A stretch of DNA of 64,000 nt from Phaeosaccion multiseriatum (lineage: Eukaryota; Ochrophyta, other classes). Of this stretch, positions 23,089-34,587 are shown one piece after another (the stretch's first letter is position 1; the number at the start of each line of letters is the position of its first letter). Under the pieces are notes generated by a model, which did not search any database, was not told where the DNA came from, and was given only the letters and a program-made list of their open reading frames with translations. The stretch is taken from NCBI GenBank assembly GCA_965112735.1, contig OZ218956.1:2976001-3040000 (forward strand), written 5' to 3'. The translations under genes and the position numbers were made by a program.

Positions 23089-24150
23089 ATACACGCACAG
23101 AAGAGGGCAGCAAACAGTATGGCGTCGCATCAGCAGCAGTATTAGTAGAGGGCGTAGGGTACATTAGTTGTTGGTGATGACATACAGTTGGAGGGATAAG
23201 GTAGGGTAGGGTAGGGCAGGGTAGGGTAAGGTACAATAGGGTAGGGTAAGGTACCCCCTCGTACTCCACACACCCCTCCCCATCCAACACCACCCCACCC
23301 CACTCTATCCCCGCTGGTGCACCTCTAGTTTCGCCTTATTGGTGCTCTCGGCCAAGACCATGGGGTCGTCACTTTTCAGGTACTTGCGAAGTTTCTTGCG
23401 CGTCTCCTCCTGCAGCCTGCTCGACGACGGCAACGCGGCAGTTGGTGATACAGTAGCAGAGGCCGCAACCAGTCAGGGTGGCAGTTGGTGATACAGTAAC
23501 AGAGGCCGCAAGCAGTCAGGGTGGTAGTTGGTGATACAGTAACAGAGGCCGCAAGCAATCAGGGTGGCAGTTGGTGATACGGTAACAGAGGCCGCAAGCA
23601 ATCAGGGTGGCAGTTGGTGATACACTAGCAGAGGCCGCAAGCAGTAAGGTTGCAGTGGGCGATACGGTGATATGGTAGCAGAGGAACCAAGCCCCTCTCC
23701 CTCCCACATTCAAAGACTTGACTGACTCAACTGTTCCATCTTGATCGCCCTCATCTCCGGGCTGACACGCCCCGGATCTCGTCCCCCTCCGAAAGCCTTG
23801 CTGATGTCCTTGGGCCTCTCAAACACCCCCCAAGTGCTCACAGATGGTGCATACCCGTCGTCGTCATCGTCCGTTACACCCTCCCACACGCCCCCCACTC
23901 CCCCTGTTCGCACCGGTGTAGCACTCTCCTTCTCGGCCTCGGCAGCCTCTAAATTCTGCTGTGCTTCAGCGTACTTCTCATTGAACACATCGAGGGGGGA
24001 TTTGGTCTCGAAGAAAGCTTCCGCACTCCTCATGTCGCCACCGAACCCTGATTCATTCGATTTGACAAATCGTGCACAAATCAGATGTGCTTGTGTTTTT
24101 ACGTCTCTCTCTCTCTGTGTGTATGTGTGTGTTGGCGTGTGTGTGTGTTC

Positions 24151-24181
<31 letters not shown>

Positions 24182-25255
24182 TTCTGTTTGGAGATAATTG
24201 CGAAGTAAGTACTCTTCTCTCTCCCTGTCACCCCCTTCATCCTTCCCTCCCTCTCACCTGCCAGTCCCCCCATCCCCTGCTCGTCGCCGGCCCTAGTTAT
24301 CATATCTTCGAACTTCTGCTGGGCGTCGAAGTCTTCCTTGTCGATCACATTCTGAGTCCTCCTGCCCTGGGCCAGCTCACTCTCCATGAGCTGCCAGCGT
24401 CGCATGTAGCAAAACGTAAGAGAAGGCAGACTTCGTAAGTAATTGTGCATAGGAGACAGAGAGAGGCAGTGAGCTTCACAATACAGTGGCCCAAACAGAG
24501 GCCCAAACAGGGAAGACAACACACGGAGACTGATGGCCCAGAGAATGCGGAAGATGCCCTCAATGTGCTCACTCGTACTCATAGCTGTGTACCAGACAGG
24601 ATCGTCATCTTTCCCCTCCCCTCCATTTCGACTTTCTTTCTTACCCTCCCCCCCCCCCTCCATGAGCCCCCTGCCATTGTTCCCTCTCTCACTCACAGAA
24701 GAATCTCCCTTGACAACGATGGAATTCCGCTTCTCCCACTCTTCGGATTTGACTTTCCCACTGCTGTACTTGGCCATCTGTTCGTTTGTAGACAGGGGGA
24801 GGGGGGACGGTGGGCGTGTATTGCTAAAGAGGAGGGCCATCAGGGCCAACAGGGGCAGCAGGGGCAGTAGCCAATAGCTCAATCATCCCGTCTATTCCTC
24901 ACTCCATCTCTCTGTGTATGTGAGTCTTTCTCTTTCTCGGCATCTTTCTCTCAAGTCGGTGTGCTGTGCCTCAGACGCGGCCTCTTACCTTTTCGGCCAC
25001 TGAGTCTTCCTTCTTGATGGAGTCTTCATAGCCCTTCCCGCTGCTGGCAAGCTGCCGGAGCTTGGTGATCTTCTCCGAGATTTCATTCTTCCGCGCTTCC
25101 CTGTCTTTTTCGCTCGCGTAGAGACGTCGACTCCGGGGAGGGTGCTGGTTACGCGCACCACCCTGGACCGGGAAAGGCGCATTTGAAAAGGCCTCAACGG
25201 CACCACTCAGTACCACTACACCCACAGCGCAAGATGCTGCTGCAGGGAGACGCAT
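21704..25255 (-). CDS. Predicted plastid-targeted helical-repeat protein
   Basis: Nine exons (25255-24989, 24777-24697, 24390-24258, 24047-23732, 23416-23323, 22953-22840, 22467-22372, 22208-22104, 21886-21704) splice in frame to about 462 aa. The N-terminus MRLPAAASCAVGVVVLSGAV followed by EAFSNAPFPVQ is a signal peptide with Phe at the expected cleavage site, then a basic transit-like stretch: the ASAFAP-type bipartite signal of secondary red plastids. The middle is acidic and helical. The C-terminal half has TPR-like helix pairs (RFGDTFGAVDALEAVQDI, WLELGMAYEASRQSFRAQDVYKAL, ARRLDLGIQAVDALNF) and ends near VPYEWGAYSSYSASYQEKDV. The exon 4/5 junction uses a weak GTTGAG donor that splits a Gln codon and spans a minisatellite, so the two halves could be separate genes. 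A GTACGA donor at 21787 may alter the last residues. No family name is recognised. Confidence 0.7.
22975..23090. repeat. (CA)n microsatellite
   Basis: An almost pure CA dinucleotide run in an intron of the plastid-protein gene; a second shorter CA/TA run lies at 22508-22576 in the next intron. Confidence 0.95.
23438..23690. repeat. 43-bp minisatellite, five to six copies, in an intron
   Basis: Units start at 23438, 23481, 23524, 23567 and 23610, exactly 43 bp apart, with a decayed sixth. Each begins with GCAGTTGGTGATACAGTA and then carries AGAGGCCGCAAGCA. The opening of the unit is the same motif that is dispersed elsewhere in this window. Confidence 0.93.
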
Positions 25256-25354
25256 CGTCTCACCTACAAGGGGGGAACGATGAAGAGCGGAAAAGATTTT
25301 GACCTTTAAGTGCCATCTGTGGATGGGCAGACATGTTGGTGCTCCAGCTAATCT

Positions 25355-25940
25355 CCTTTTTTTGTTCTTCTTTTTGGGGTGTCCTCGACCTCGAGCTCCT
25401 GCGCTGCTCCCTCCCCCTCTTCCCCCCCTTGCCCTTCCCTCTCTCCCTGCCCCTCCTTCCCCCCCTCCCCTCCCCTCTTCCCCACCTCCTCTCCCTCCCC
25501 CGACGTCATGTCCCACCAATTTAGTACTGCTGTCTGTTCCTGCTCCTGTTCCGAGGATGGTGATGATGCGCCCTCCTCCCTGCCTGGAGCCCTCCCACGG
25601 CCCCCTCCAAGCCTGTACAGCTCCCCCTCGCTCGGTTTCGGTCTGCAACACCCCTCCTCCTCCTCCTCCTCCTCCTCCTCCTCCTCCTCCTCCTCCTCCT
25701 CCTCCTCCTCCTCCTCCTCCTCCTCCTCCTCCTCCTCCTCCTCCTCCTCCCCCTCCTCCTCCTCCTCCTCCTCCTCCTCCTCCTCCTCCTCCTCCTCCTC
25801 CTCCTCCTCTTCCTCCTCTTCCTGCGCCTGCTGCTCTTCCCCCCCATCGCCCTCTTCCTCCTCCTGCTGCTCCTCTCCCCCCCCCCCTCCTCCCTCTCGT
25901 GATCCTCCTCCCCCACTCCATGGCCTGCACCAGTCCTCAC
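25355..25940. repeat. Long (CCT/AGG)n triplet tract
   Basis: The core at 25652-25810 is a nearly pure CTC/TCC triplet run, flanked by degenerate purine-pyrimidine sequence. It reads as poly-Pro or poly-Ser on + and poly-Gly, poly-Arg or poly-Glu on -. It may be the last exon or 3' UTR of the coiled-coil gene. Confidence 0.85.
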
Positions 25941-27606
25941 TGTAGAGAAGTCCGGTAGCAGAGTGGTCGGCAGGCTCCCAGTGAAGCTATCAATACTGCT
26001 CGCGTTGCTACTAATGACAGATGCATCTCGGTCCGAAAGTGATCGCTCACTGGCGCCACTGGAGCTGCCGCTGCTGCCACTGCTGCCACTGCTGCCACTG
26101 CTGCTGCTGCTGCTGCTGTGGTACACTTGGCTGCGAAGCTTCCTGTTCTCCGATGAGAGGCGGCAGTATGCTGTCATCATGAGAGCCAAATGGTGCGTAA
26201 AACATATGAAGGTTGGTGGAGGGAGAGGGGGTGGGGGTGGGGCCGCGAGCAGAGAAGAGGGGGAGGGTGAGGGGGGAGGAAAGGAATGTGTGGAGTCACG
26301 GAGGAGATGAACGCGCGTGCCGGGGAGGGATGAAAAAGCTCCCCCAGAGATGAAAAGGATGCGTGGAACTCTCTCCTTCTGTCTCGTTTTGTCCACACCA
26401 CCCACGCAGAGTTTGAGTTCCAGCGAAGCGCCTTTCTGCACCGCCTTGGAGTGCCATCCGCCCCTCCTCACTCACCTTTTACAAGCTTGCTGTATCTCTC
26501 GGCCATGGGGCTGCTCGCTGTCCGCTGCTCCTCGTACAGGCTCTTGTACGCATGCAGGAGTCTGGAGGCGGAAACCAAGGAGCGTGACTTGCTTAATAAA
26601 CAACTAAAAGACGGGGGATGGAGAAAAGACTACAAACGCACGTATACACACACACTCTCTCTCTCACACACACACATACACACATTCACAACCTCATATC
26701 CTCACTCACTCACCCTTCCACTTGGTGCCTGCGCTTCCGCTCCTGCAGCCTGGCGGTGCGGCCCTTTGTGTCACTCATGGTCCCCTTGGCCAGCTGGAAA
26801 GTGAGACCGCTCTTCTCCCGCCTCAAAGTGCCCGCCTCTCTCGTCAGGCGCGCATTCTCCTCCCGCAATGCTATGCACTCCTCCTCCATGTTTGCCCTTC
26901 CTCTCTCCTCCGTCATGCTCGACAAGTTCTCCGCCCTCTCCTCCGCTTTTTCTTGCTCTTCTTGCCCTTCATCCTCCTCCTTATCCTCTTCCTCCTCCTC
27001 CTCCTCCTCCCCTTCCACCTCCTCTTCTTGCTTCTCCTGCTTCTTCTCCTCGCCCTCCTCGCCGCATTCAACTGCCAGCAGCATCTGGCTTTGCTTGGAG
27101 AGAGCCCTCCACGCACGAATATCGACATCTTGCTCGCGAAGTGCCTCCTCGCCTTGCTTTCGAAGCTTGCGCTCCTTTTGGACCTCCCTCTTTAGCTCTG
27201 AGATCTCCTCATCCCTTCGCTCGAGCTGCTGCTGAAGCTGAAGGACCTCCCTCTCGTGCTCCTCCTCCATCTGAAGCCGACACTGCTGCGCCGCCTCCTC
27301 ACTGTCTCGTCGGATATTTCGCTGCTGCCGATACGATGAGCTACAGGTACCGCCATTCACGTGGTCGGGCTCCCTTCGAGCCAGCCATGAATGAGAGGGA
27401 CGAAGGAGGGGAGGGGAAAGAGGTATGGAGGAGAAGAGGCCATCACCGCTGTTACTGCTACCGCAGTTGGTGCTGCTGGGGCTGGTGCTGTAGTTTTTCT
27501 CGCTGTTGTCTTTCACTACTTCATACTCGCAGGTGGTGTACCCAAGCGAGTGGATGAACTCAAGACTAACCGAAGACCTTCCAGCAGACAATTCAAAGGT
27601 CGCCAT
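25941..27606 (-). CDS. Coiled-coil protein, C-terminus unresolved
   Basis: Three exons (27606-26714, 26561-26476, 26170-25941) splice in frame to 403 codons with no stop yet. The ATG at 27606 (MATFELSAGRSSVSLEF) is preferred because an earlier in-frame ATG at 27906 lies beyond the start of the divergent neighbour. From residue about 95 the protein is a long coiled coil (QMEEEHEREVLQLQQQLERR, EISELKREVQKERKLRKQGE), interrupted by a Glu-rich stretch. Exon 2 (LLHAYKSLYEEQRTA) and exon 3 (AYCRLSSENRKLRSQVY) continue the heptads. Exon 3 ends at a GTGAGG donor. The reading then runs into a 155-bp (GGA)n tract that is open in three frames, so the end cannot be placed; a poly-Glu frame stops near 25350. 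The function is not recognised. Confidence 0.62.
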
Positions 27607-27868
27607 CTCTCTTCTTGACGTAGGAATGCCGCTACTTTCGCTTGAACCTTCCCCGCAATTCCCTTCTGTATCCTCTAAGCGATGGAGAGAGGTAAGGAGT
27701 AGAGGAGGGGAAGAGGTCCGCGCTCCTCTTATCGCAACGTGGGCAGTTGATTCAAAAATGAGAAAATGAGAGAGGAGGGAGTGAAATTCAAACTTTCCGT
27801 GACTTATAAATTCAACTTGCTTCGGGATTGCAGACAAGCAGTCAGGCAGCGTCTTCGCTCCTTCGAAG
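27607..27868. promoter_or_regulatory. Shared upstream region of a divergent pair
   Basis: 262 bp between the ATGs of the coiled-coil gene (-) and the small membrane-protein gene (+). No specific site is recognised. Confidence 0.4.
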
Positions 27869-28998
27869 ATGGTTCCCTCCCACCTGAAGATGGTCAACTT
27901 CCTCATGGTACGGGCGGAGTCTCTTTGCTAAACTGTTTCTTCGCTCCTAACGTTTTCTCCCTCTCTTCCTCAACAAGTCTTTGGTGGAGCTCTGCATCGG
28001 CGCCAGGAGCATCTTCTTCCCAACACAGAGCCTCCCCCTCTACAAGGACAGCGAGGTCGTCGAGAAGACCATGGGGTCAGCTCCTGGGGATGGAACACTT
28101 CTGGTACGTGGCAAAGCCTTGCCTTGCCCCTCAAATTGCTCCACCCCCTTGAAATTACTCTCGCCACCCCCCCCCCCACCCCTTCAGATGAGTACCATGT
28201 TCGGTCTCGTCGTCTGCCAGATGGGGCTCATAAAACTCGCGCTATTCAACACCGTTTCAGAGGGGCAGGTGAGTCCAGGCAGCCGGCAGGGGTGAGGACG
28301 GTCCTCACAAGGGGAGGGGATAGGAGGAAACACTAGTGCCGCCTTTTCCGAGCCCCGCTCTTCCTTGCCGGGCTCATGTCTTATGAGCTTTGCGCCAAAG
28401 AGTTGTGATGCTCGCAGAGAAAACCCATTCGCCAACTGTGCGCTCACTGATTATTTCTCCCTTACTCTCTTGCTTCGAATTTGTCCCCACCACCACTGCT
28501 GGGTTGTGAAGCTGGTTCGCAAGAACGTTTCAATCGTTGTTGGGCTGTATGCCCTCTTCTCTCTCGTCGTGCTGGTGCCTGCCCTTCAGACGGTGAGACA
28601 GCACGCACCACACCATAGCAGTTGGTTGTCTGGGCTCACACCATGGATGTGTTTCACTGTTGATTATTCCTCCCGCCTCTGTCCTACCTATTGCTCGTAC
28701 TTTTGACGATGCAAGGGCCGCGCTTGGCTGACACACTCACTGCTGCCAAGGGGGGTATCACAAGAGAGGCACTCAGTTGATGACTGGAAACTTAACACAC
28801 CACCCGCTCCTTGCTTACTTCTATTCCCTCCGACCCCCTGCGCGGTCCCCTGTCACCCACCCACCGCTCGCTGCGCAGAATGGCATCGATCCAACTTCGA
28901 CAATAGCTTATGTGGGTATGCAGGGTCTGCTGTTTTTGGCTTTCGGGCTTGGCAAGTCTCGCAAGCTCAAAGACAAGGTGGCGCATAAGACAAACTAA
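27869..28998 (+). CDS. Small multi-pass membrane protein, family unknown
   Basis: Five exons (27869-27907, 27978-28103, 28188-28268, 28512-28592, 28879-28998), all phase 0, give 148 aa. Hydrophobic segments are MSTMFGLVVCQMGLIKLALF, VSIVVGLYALFSLVVLVPAL and STIAYVGMQGLLFLAFGLG. A weaker amphipathic segment lies near the N-terminus (LMSLVELCIGARSIFF). The C-terminus is basic (KSRKLKDKVAHKTN) and probably cytosolic. Three or four membrane passes with short loops resemble several small DUF families but I cannot name one. The even exon phases and intact frame make it a real gene. Confidence 0.73.
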
Positions 28999-29327
28999 GT
29001 AGACGGGATCGATCTTTAGATACACAAGACAGTTTCTCTCTCTCTCTCTCTTTCTTTCACCTTCACAAGACAAAACTAGAAAGGTGTAGAGTGGAGTAAG
29101 TACAGCGGTGGGCGGTGGTTGCAGCCGCAGCAGCAGAGGGGTAAGAGGGGCTTCTTTTCCTGTGCGGCCATGCTGATCCAAGTTAAACCCAAATTAAATG
29201 CGATGGGGCTTTGGGCCTCGCTCTCTTTATTATTTCTTCAAAGAGCTGCTGCAGAAGCACGACACTTGTACAAGAAGAAGACACTATCAACCCCTCTTTG
29301 AGCTCCACAATCAGCCCCACAAACAAA
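28999..29327. other. Intergenic region between convergent 3' ends
   Basis: Between the small membrane-protein gene and UTP6. It contains a (CT)n run at 29035-29052. Nothing else is seen. Confidence 0.5.
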
Positions 29328-32300
29328 TCAACCCTGCTGCTGCTGCTGCTTGCTCCTCCACCGCACCGCATTCGCCCTACCCATTTCCCCCGCCGAGATC
29401 TCAAAGTCCACATAGCGAGACCAAAGCAGCGGCTCCTCCGCTCCAAAGCGGGCACAGCCCTCCTCTAGCACTGCTCGCACGCGCTTGCGGCCTCTTTCGC
29501 TCGCGTCTTGAGCAGCATCAGCAGGGCTGCCCTCGTCCCTCTTCTCTCTCTTTCGCTTCTTCCGCTTCTTGTTGCTGCCCCCCCCGCCGTCCTCCTCCTC
29601 CTCCTCCTGCTGCCGCCGCTGCTGCTGCTGCTGCTGCTGTTTTTGCGCGTGTTGGTGATTCTCCGGGCAGCACTTTAGCATCGTCGCCATGGTCCTTGAG
29701 CTCGACGCCGCCGCTTCAAGCATCTGCACAGCGGTCAGGTACACAGCCGAAAAAGCGGGGTGAGGCCCCAACAGCCCTCGACTGCGGAGCTCCTCCAGGC
29801 CGTGCACCGCTGCACTCATCCTCCCCCCTCGCCCTCCTCCTCCTGCTGTATCACCAACTGCTTGGGCTGCTCTCCACCGCAGAAAGTCACACCCGAGCTG
29901 TGCGGCTGCCTCGGCGTGAGGGGCGCCGCTGTCGACGCTGTTGAGCGCCGCAATCGCACTCTTGAAGGCTCCCGACACGCGTTGATAGCCGTCGGTGATG
30001 CCCTTCGTCCTGTCCCTGCTGGTGCTGGTGCTGGTGGTACTGCTGCTGACGATGGCTAAATCAATGAGCTCCTGCCACAACGTGGGATACAGGGGATCCG
30101 TGCTACGCCTGCGGGAGGAGGAGGAGAGAGAGAGGCGAAACACAAAAATAGAGAGAGACAGACACAGAGAGAGAGAGAGAGAGACGACTTTGAGGGGGAG
30201 CACACTGCCCTTTGCCATTCTACACACCCACATATGCACACACCATACACGCACAAACAAAACACACAAACGCATACACACATTCGTGTATTCGACTCAC
30301 CCGACCGCGCAGAGCCCTTCCCTCAGCACCTTCTCCACCTCGCCTCTTCCTCCTTCCTCTGGGGCACCGCCGGTACCTGTAGAAGAAGCAGCAGCTGCGG
30401 CTTGGACAGCTTGGTGTCTCCGTAGAGTAGCTACACGCCATAGCCACACTTCACAGCTCCGTGAACAAAGGCTGCTCCTACTCCCACTCCCACCCCTCTT
30501 GCTGCTACTGGAAGTAGACGCGTTGGTGGTACACGTTGCTCGCTCCAATACCCGCAAGGCGTCTTGTGGCTGCCCCAGCCTCAGCGCCAGCGTCGCTCGA
30601 GTGAGCACGAGCCAGACCCGAGCAGACTCGGCCAGAGACGCCGCTGACTCCGCATCATCAGGGCCATCACCATCCCCACCAGCACTAGCGGTAGCAGCAG
30701 CATCAACAGCAGATGGTGATACAGCACCGGTGGCCGGAGTGACGACAGCGTCTATGGCTCTATCCAACACACTGACCAACTTCGCTGCCGCGGAGCGGGC
30801 TCTCTGCTCTTCTCGCCCTTGCTCCTCTTCATCATCACCACCATCATCATCACCCTCTTCTTGCTCCTCTCCCCCCCCCTCCTCCTCCTCATGGTCTCCC
30901 CCTCCTCCTCGTCGGGTCGCGAGGAGGTCGCGTTGCAGCGTCTCCGCGTAGCCCCGCCAAGCCGTGGGGTCCGTCCGCACCACCTCCTCCCTCAGTGCCT
31001 CCTCCCACACCTCTGCCCCTCCTCCTCCACCTCCTCCTCCTCCCTCGCGGCTCTCTGCCCAGTTGGCCCGTACCTCCCATGCAGGGGCGAAGTGGGGGAA
31101 ATCCTTTTGCAGAGAGTCCAGAATGCGCTTTTCCACCCTTGCTGTGAGAGCGGCCGGAAACTGCCCGCAAATGTCCAGGAATCCGGCCCGAAATTGCACC
31201 GCTCGAAGGGCTGCATCCCCCGCTGCTGTGATCGCGGTGGCAGCAGAGGCGGTCTGGTGAAAGGCATGGGAGGAGCTGCTTCTCTTCTTCTTCCTGCTAC
31301 TGCTCCAACTCGCGCTGCTCGGTTCTGCTGCTCCTGTTGCTGTTGCTGCTGCTGATCCTGGCAGCTCTACTTCGCACGCTTTGCAGAAGATTGCCCACGG
31401 AACCGCTCCACCGTACACGTCTAGCTGCTGCTTCCCGTCCGTCAGTGCTACTGCTGCTTGGGCAAGAGGAGATCGGGCAAGATGAGATATATAGAGAGAG
31501 AGGAGGGTGAAAACGGACCAGACGCACACGGAGACAGACCCAACGAAGCAGGATAGAGAGGGAGAGGGAGGGCTGGAAAGGAGGGGCGGTGCTGACAAGG
31601 CAGAAGCGAGCGCTGCCGGAGGGGCAGTGGGCATTGCGCAATCGATCGAATCTCTCTCTCCCTTGGGCATTGGCAATCCAGTGAGTCTCTCTGTCTCTCA
31701 CTTGGGAACAGGACTAAAGATTGAACATGTCTCTCATTCTTCGTTTCTCTCTCTCTCTCTCTCTCGCGTGAGTGGATACGCGTACTGCCGCTGCCTCATT
31801 CTCATCCATCCACCAGGACGCCATCGGCAACAGAAAGAAGGACACAAGGAAGACTGGTCAGCTCACCTGAGGACGAGGCACCCTCCCCTTCGTCGCCGTG
31901 CTCGTCAAGAGGGAGGGTGGATATTCCCTCGATGGCCTCGGCTGTGGCTTTACGATCGGCACCACCTGTGAAAGGCAAATATAAGCACGGAGAGGAGGAG
32001 GAGGAGGAGGAGGAGGAGGAGGAGGAGGAGAGAGGGATTACATAACCGCACTGAGAGTGTGCTTCTTCATCTTGTTGCAGACGCTGGGCTCTGTGCAGGT
32101 TGGTAAAGGCAATGGCATGCATAGGAGCGATGCAGTGACAAGCAGGAGCATGTGCAGGGGAGGGGAAGCAAGCTTTATGTCACCCTCCCCTCGGCTATGA
32201 ATGCCTCCTCAATCAATCAACCCCTTCCCTCCCTCCTCAGCCCGCACTCCTTCAACCCCTCACCTCCCCCGAGCTTCAGCACATCTCTCCTCCCCACGAG

Positions 32301-34079
32301 TTTGTGCACATAGGCCCACTCCAGTTTGAAGTATTGGTGCCAGAGCTTGGGCGTGGTGGGGTTGAGTCGGAGCGCCCTCTGCATCAGCACTCGCGCCGCC
32401 GAGGTGTTGCCACACTCAAAGCACTCGTAACTGCCCACACACACACAGAGAGAGAGAGAGAGAGACAAGGTGGATAAATACTAGGCGAAACTGAATGCAA
32501 ACTTGTTGTCCGTCTTTGCCTCTTTGCCTGCTTGCTTCCATTCATCGTAAGCTAGAGGACCTTTTCTATATCCTTACCTAGCGGCTTTGATCCACAGGCC
32601 CGCGTTGCGGGGGTGCAGTTGAAGGGCCTTCGCGAAAAGCTGCCCCAGTGACTTTGTGCTGCCTACTTTGGATGAAAAGTCGATGTGCTGAAGGCAATCA
32701 TTGAATAGGATCAAACAAAGGGGAGATGGGAGGGAGTGAGTTGGGGTTGCACATGAATGGGCGACAGGAGAAGACCACCACGTTCGTCATCATCAGCATG
32801 ATAAGAAGGAAGGAAGGAAGGAAGGAAGGAAGGAAGGAAGGAAGGAAGGAAGGAAGGAAGGAAGGAAGGAAGGAAGGAAGGAAGGAGGATCACCAGAGAC
32901 AGACCAGGCCTTGAGGGGGGGGGGAGTGAAGGCGGAAGCTGCTATTGGGGGGACACATAGAAACGGGGTGGGCAAGGAGCGGGCGAGAGAAGAGAGACGC
33001 CAGAAAAGCGGGCCGGGTCTGCGACAATGACACTCTGCACACAATAAGGCACAGCACAGCACAGCACGGTGAGCGCCGGTACTGAGTGCTGCAGACTGAG
33101 AAAAAAGTGACGCCAGACACATTCACCTGAAGCCACAGATTGACGTCGGCAGGGAAGCGGTACGTAGCTCGGCTGAAGATTTGGTGAATGTTCTTGACAA
33201 TCTGAACTCATCCAGATAGACACCAGAGGTAGAGGTGCCGTGCGGAGGACAGAGAGAGCACCCGAGACAGACCACGAATATCAGCGGCGAGGGAGGATGG
33301 AGCAGCACAAGCCTGAACACCTATTGTATCTCAATCGACCCCCCCCCCGTACCTCACACATATGCTGCCAAAGAGCACCACTGGCTAAGCTTCAGCAGCA
33401 ACGAGCGGGATGGGAGAGAAGTCAGGTTCTGTTCTCCTCCTCCTACCCACAGCCCCCTTCCCCCCCCCCCCCCTCTTCCGGTGACGACAGAGGCGGCAAC
33501 GGCCTAGGAGAAAGCTTGCAAGCTTCCATGCTGATCCTTTGCTTCCTTTTTCAGGTGTTTCCTTCCTCCTTCCCTTCCCCACTCCCTCCATCCCTCCGGT
33601 CGTTCCCTCACCGATGCATCGCAGGCCTCCATCTTGAGCTCCCCCTTTTCCCGAATGATCCTCCTCCTCCTGAGCTTGCGCAGTCCCTCCAGGTCCATCT
33701 CGTACTTGAGGTAGCGAAGGAAGTCGGGCTTGCGCGTGCCCCTTCTCCGCAGTAGGTATTCGAACTCCTTTCGCCGAGCGATGATGGCGCGGACCTACTT
33801 GTGGTGCGGCAGCAAGAGGGAGCAGTTCAGAGTCGTAGCTCCAGTGCTAGGGTTCTCGTGGTCTACCACTCGTAGGTAAGGGAAAGCTTGAGGCCAATGG
33901 GGCAGATGCAACTCTCCTAAGTCACAAATACTCCTTCAATGTCTTGGTCTTCCCGTGCCTTCTCCCCCATCTCCTTCTCCCTTTCCCCTCACCTCCGGCA
34001 GAGTGAAGATCCCCCTTCCGCGGAGCTCCTCCAGCTGAGGCAGCATCCTCTCCACCGTTGCCTGCACCGCATCGGCCAT
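29328..34079 (-). CDS. UTP6: U3 snoRNA-associated protein 6 (HAT-repeat UTP6)
   Basis: Eight exons (34079-33993, 33794-33612, 33201-33127, 32687-32578, 32430-32264, 31965-31867, 31453-30301, 30108-29328) splice in frame to 884 aa. The N-terminus ADAVQATVERMLPQLEELRG and then AIIARRKEFEYLLRRRG matches the UTP6 start, which is highly diagnostic. HAT-type repeats follow: IFSRATYRFPADVNLWLQ, LFAKALQLHPRNAGLWIKAA, LMQRALRLNPTTPKLWHQYFKLEW, and near the C-terminus AVLEEGCARFGAEEPLLWSRYVDFE. UTP6 is a subunit of the UtpB module of the small-subunit processome and acts in 18S rRNA processing in the nucleolus. The protein is longer than the usual about 600 aa because of Ser, Gly, Glu, Gln and Lys insertions between repeats. 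Introns contain a GGAA tract and GA repeats. Confidence 0.93.
29841..29862 (-). repeat. Dispersed motif GCAGTTGGTGATACAGCAGG
   Basis: In the last UTP6 exon on the sense strand, reading AVGDTAG. Confidence 0.88.
30709..30729 (+). repeat. Dispersed motif, antisense in a UTP6 exon
   Basis: CAGATGGTGATACAGCACC on +, opposite to the gene, so the protein reads GAVSPSA instead of AVGDT. One base differs from the consensus. Confidence 0.8.
32806..32886. repeat. (GGAA)n microsatellite
   Basis: About 20 uninterrupted AAGG units in a UTP6 intron. Confidence 0.97.
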
Positions 34080-34221
34080 GGTCGAACGTTAAAGCCTCTC
34101 TCCTAACGAGCTCCTATGTGTGTGTGTATGGTTGCACAGCCACCGACAACAGTATGTCAGCAAACCCAGGATCCTTACGTAACTTCTGACGAACCCTTTT
34201 TGCTCGTTGTGACCTTCCAAT

Positions 34222-34349
34222 AACCCCTGATACACTATCCGCTATCCGCTATCGCCGGCGCCAGCCGGCGCGCTATCCGATATCGGCCGCTATCGGCCAG
34301 CGGCCGATAGCGCGCTATCGAGAATGTGGGCGATAGTGTATCAGGGGTT
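34222..34349. mobile_element. Fold-back element with 18-bp terminal inverted repeats
   Basis: The ends AACCCCTGATACACTATC and GATAGTGTATCAGGGGTT are perfect inverted repeats 128 bp apart. The interior has nested palindromes (TATCCGATATCGG, CGGCCGATAGC) and the core GCCGGCGCCAGCCGGCG. It has no coding capacity. The size and ends fit a MITE-like or fold-back element; no clear target-site duplication is visible. Confidence 0.78.
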
Positions 34350-34438
34350 GATTCCAACCCAGATACAACTGCGTATTGATGCGTATCGTAGGGTGAAAAC
34401 CCAAATCCTAGTACCCTAGCCTTTAGGCAAAAAAGAAG

Positions 34439-34536
34439 TCGGCCCCTGACATGCTTGGTTCCTGCTTCTGGCCGGCGCCAGCCGGCCTGCTTCCTGCTTC
34501 TGGGCTGGCCTGTCTCAGAAGCATGTCAGGGGCCGA
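34439..34536. mobile_element. Fold-back element, family A copy 1
   Basis: The left end TCGGCCCCTGACATGCTT and right end AAGCATGTCAGGGGCCGA are perfect 18-bp inverted repeats spanning 98 bp, with the GGCCGGCGCCAGCCGGCC core between them. The right 51 bp (34486-34536) are the exact reverse complement of the left end of the copy at 61196. Confidence 0.85.
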
Positions 34537-34587
34537 TCAATGAAGGAGGGAAACTTTTCGGGGCTGGACAAGGTTACTGCTCCCTGA

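Noticed and set aside
22975-23090. Long open frames of alternating Thr-His or Val-Cys
   Set aside because: They are translations of the CA/GT dinucleotide run inside an intron.
29195-29300. Possible start of a plus-strand gene opposite the UTP6 3' end
   Set aside because: The plus-strand frames are antisense to the UTP6 last exon and have no coding features.
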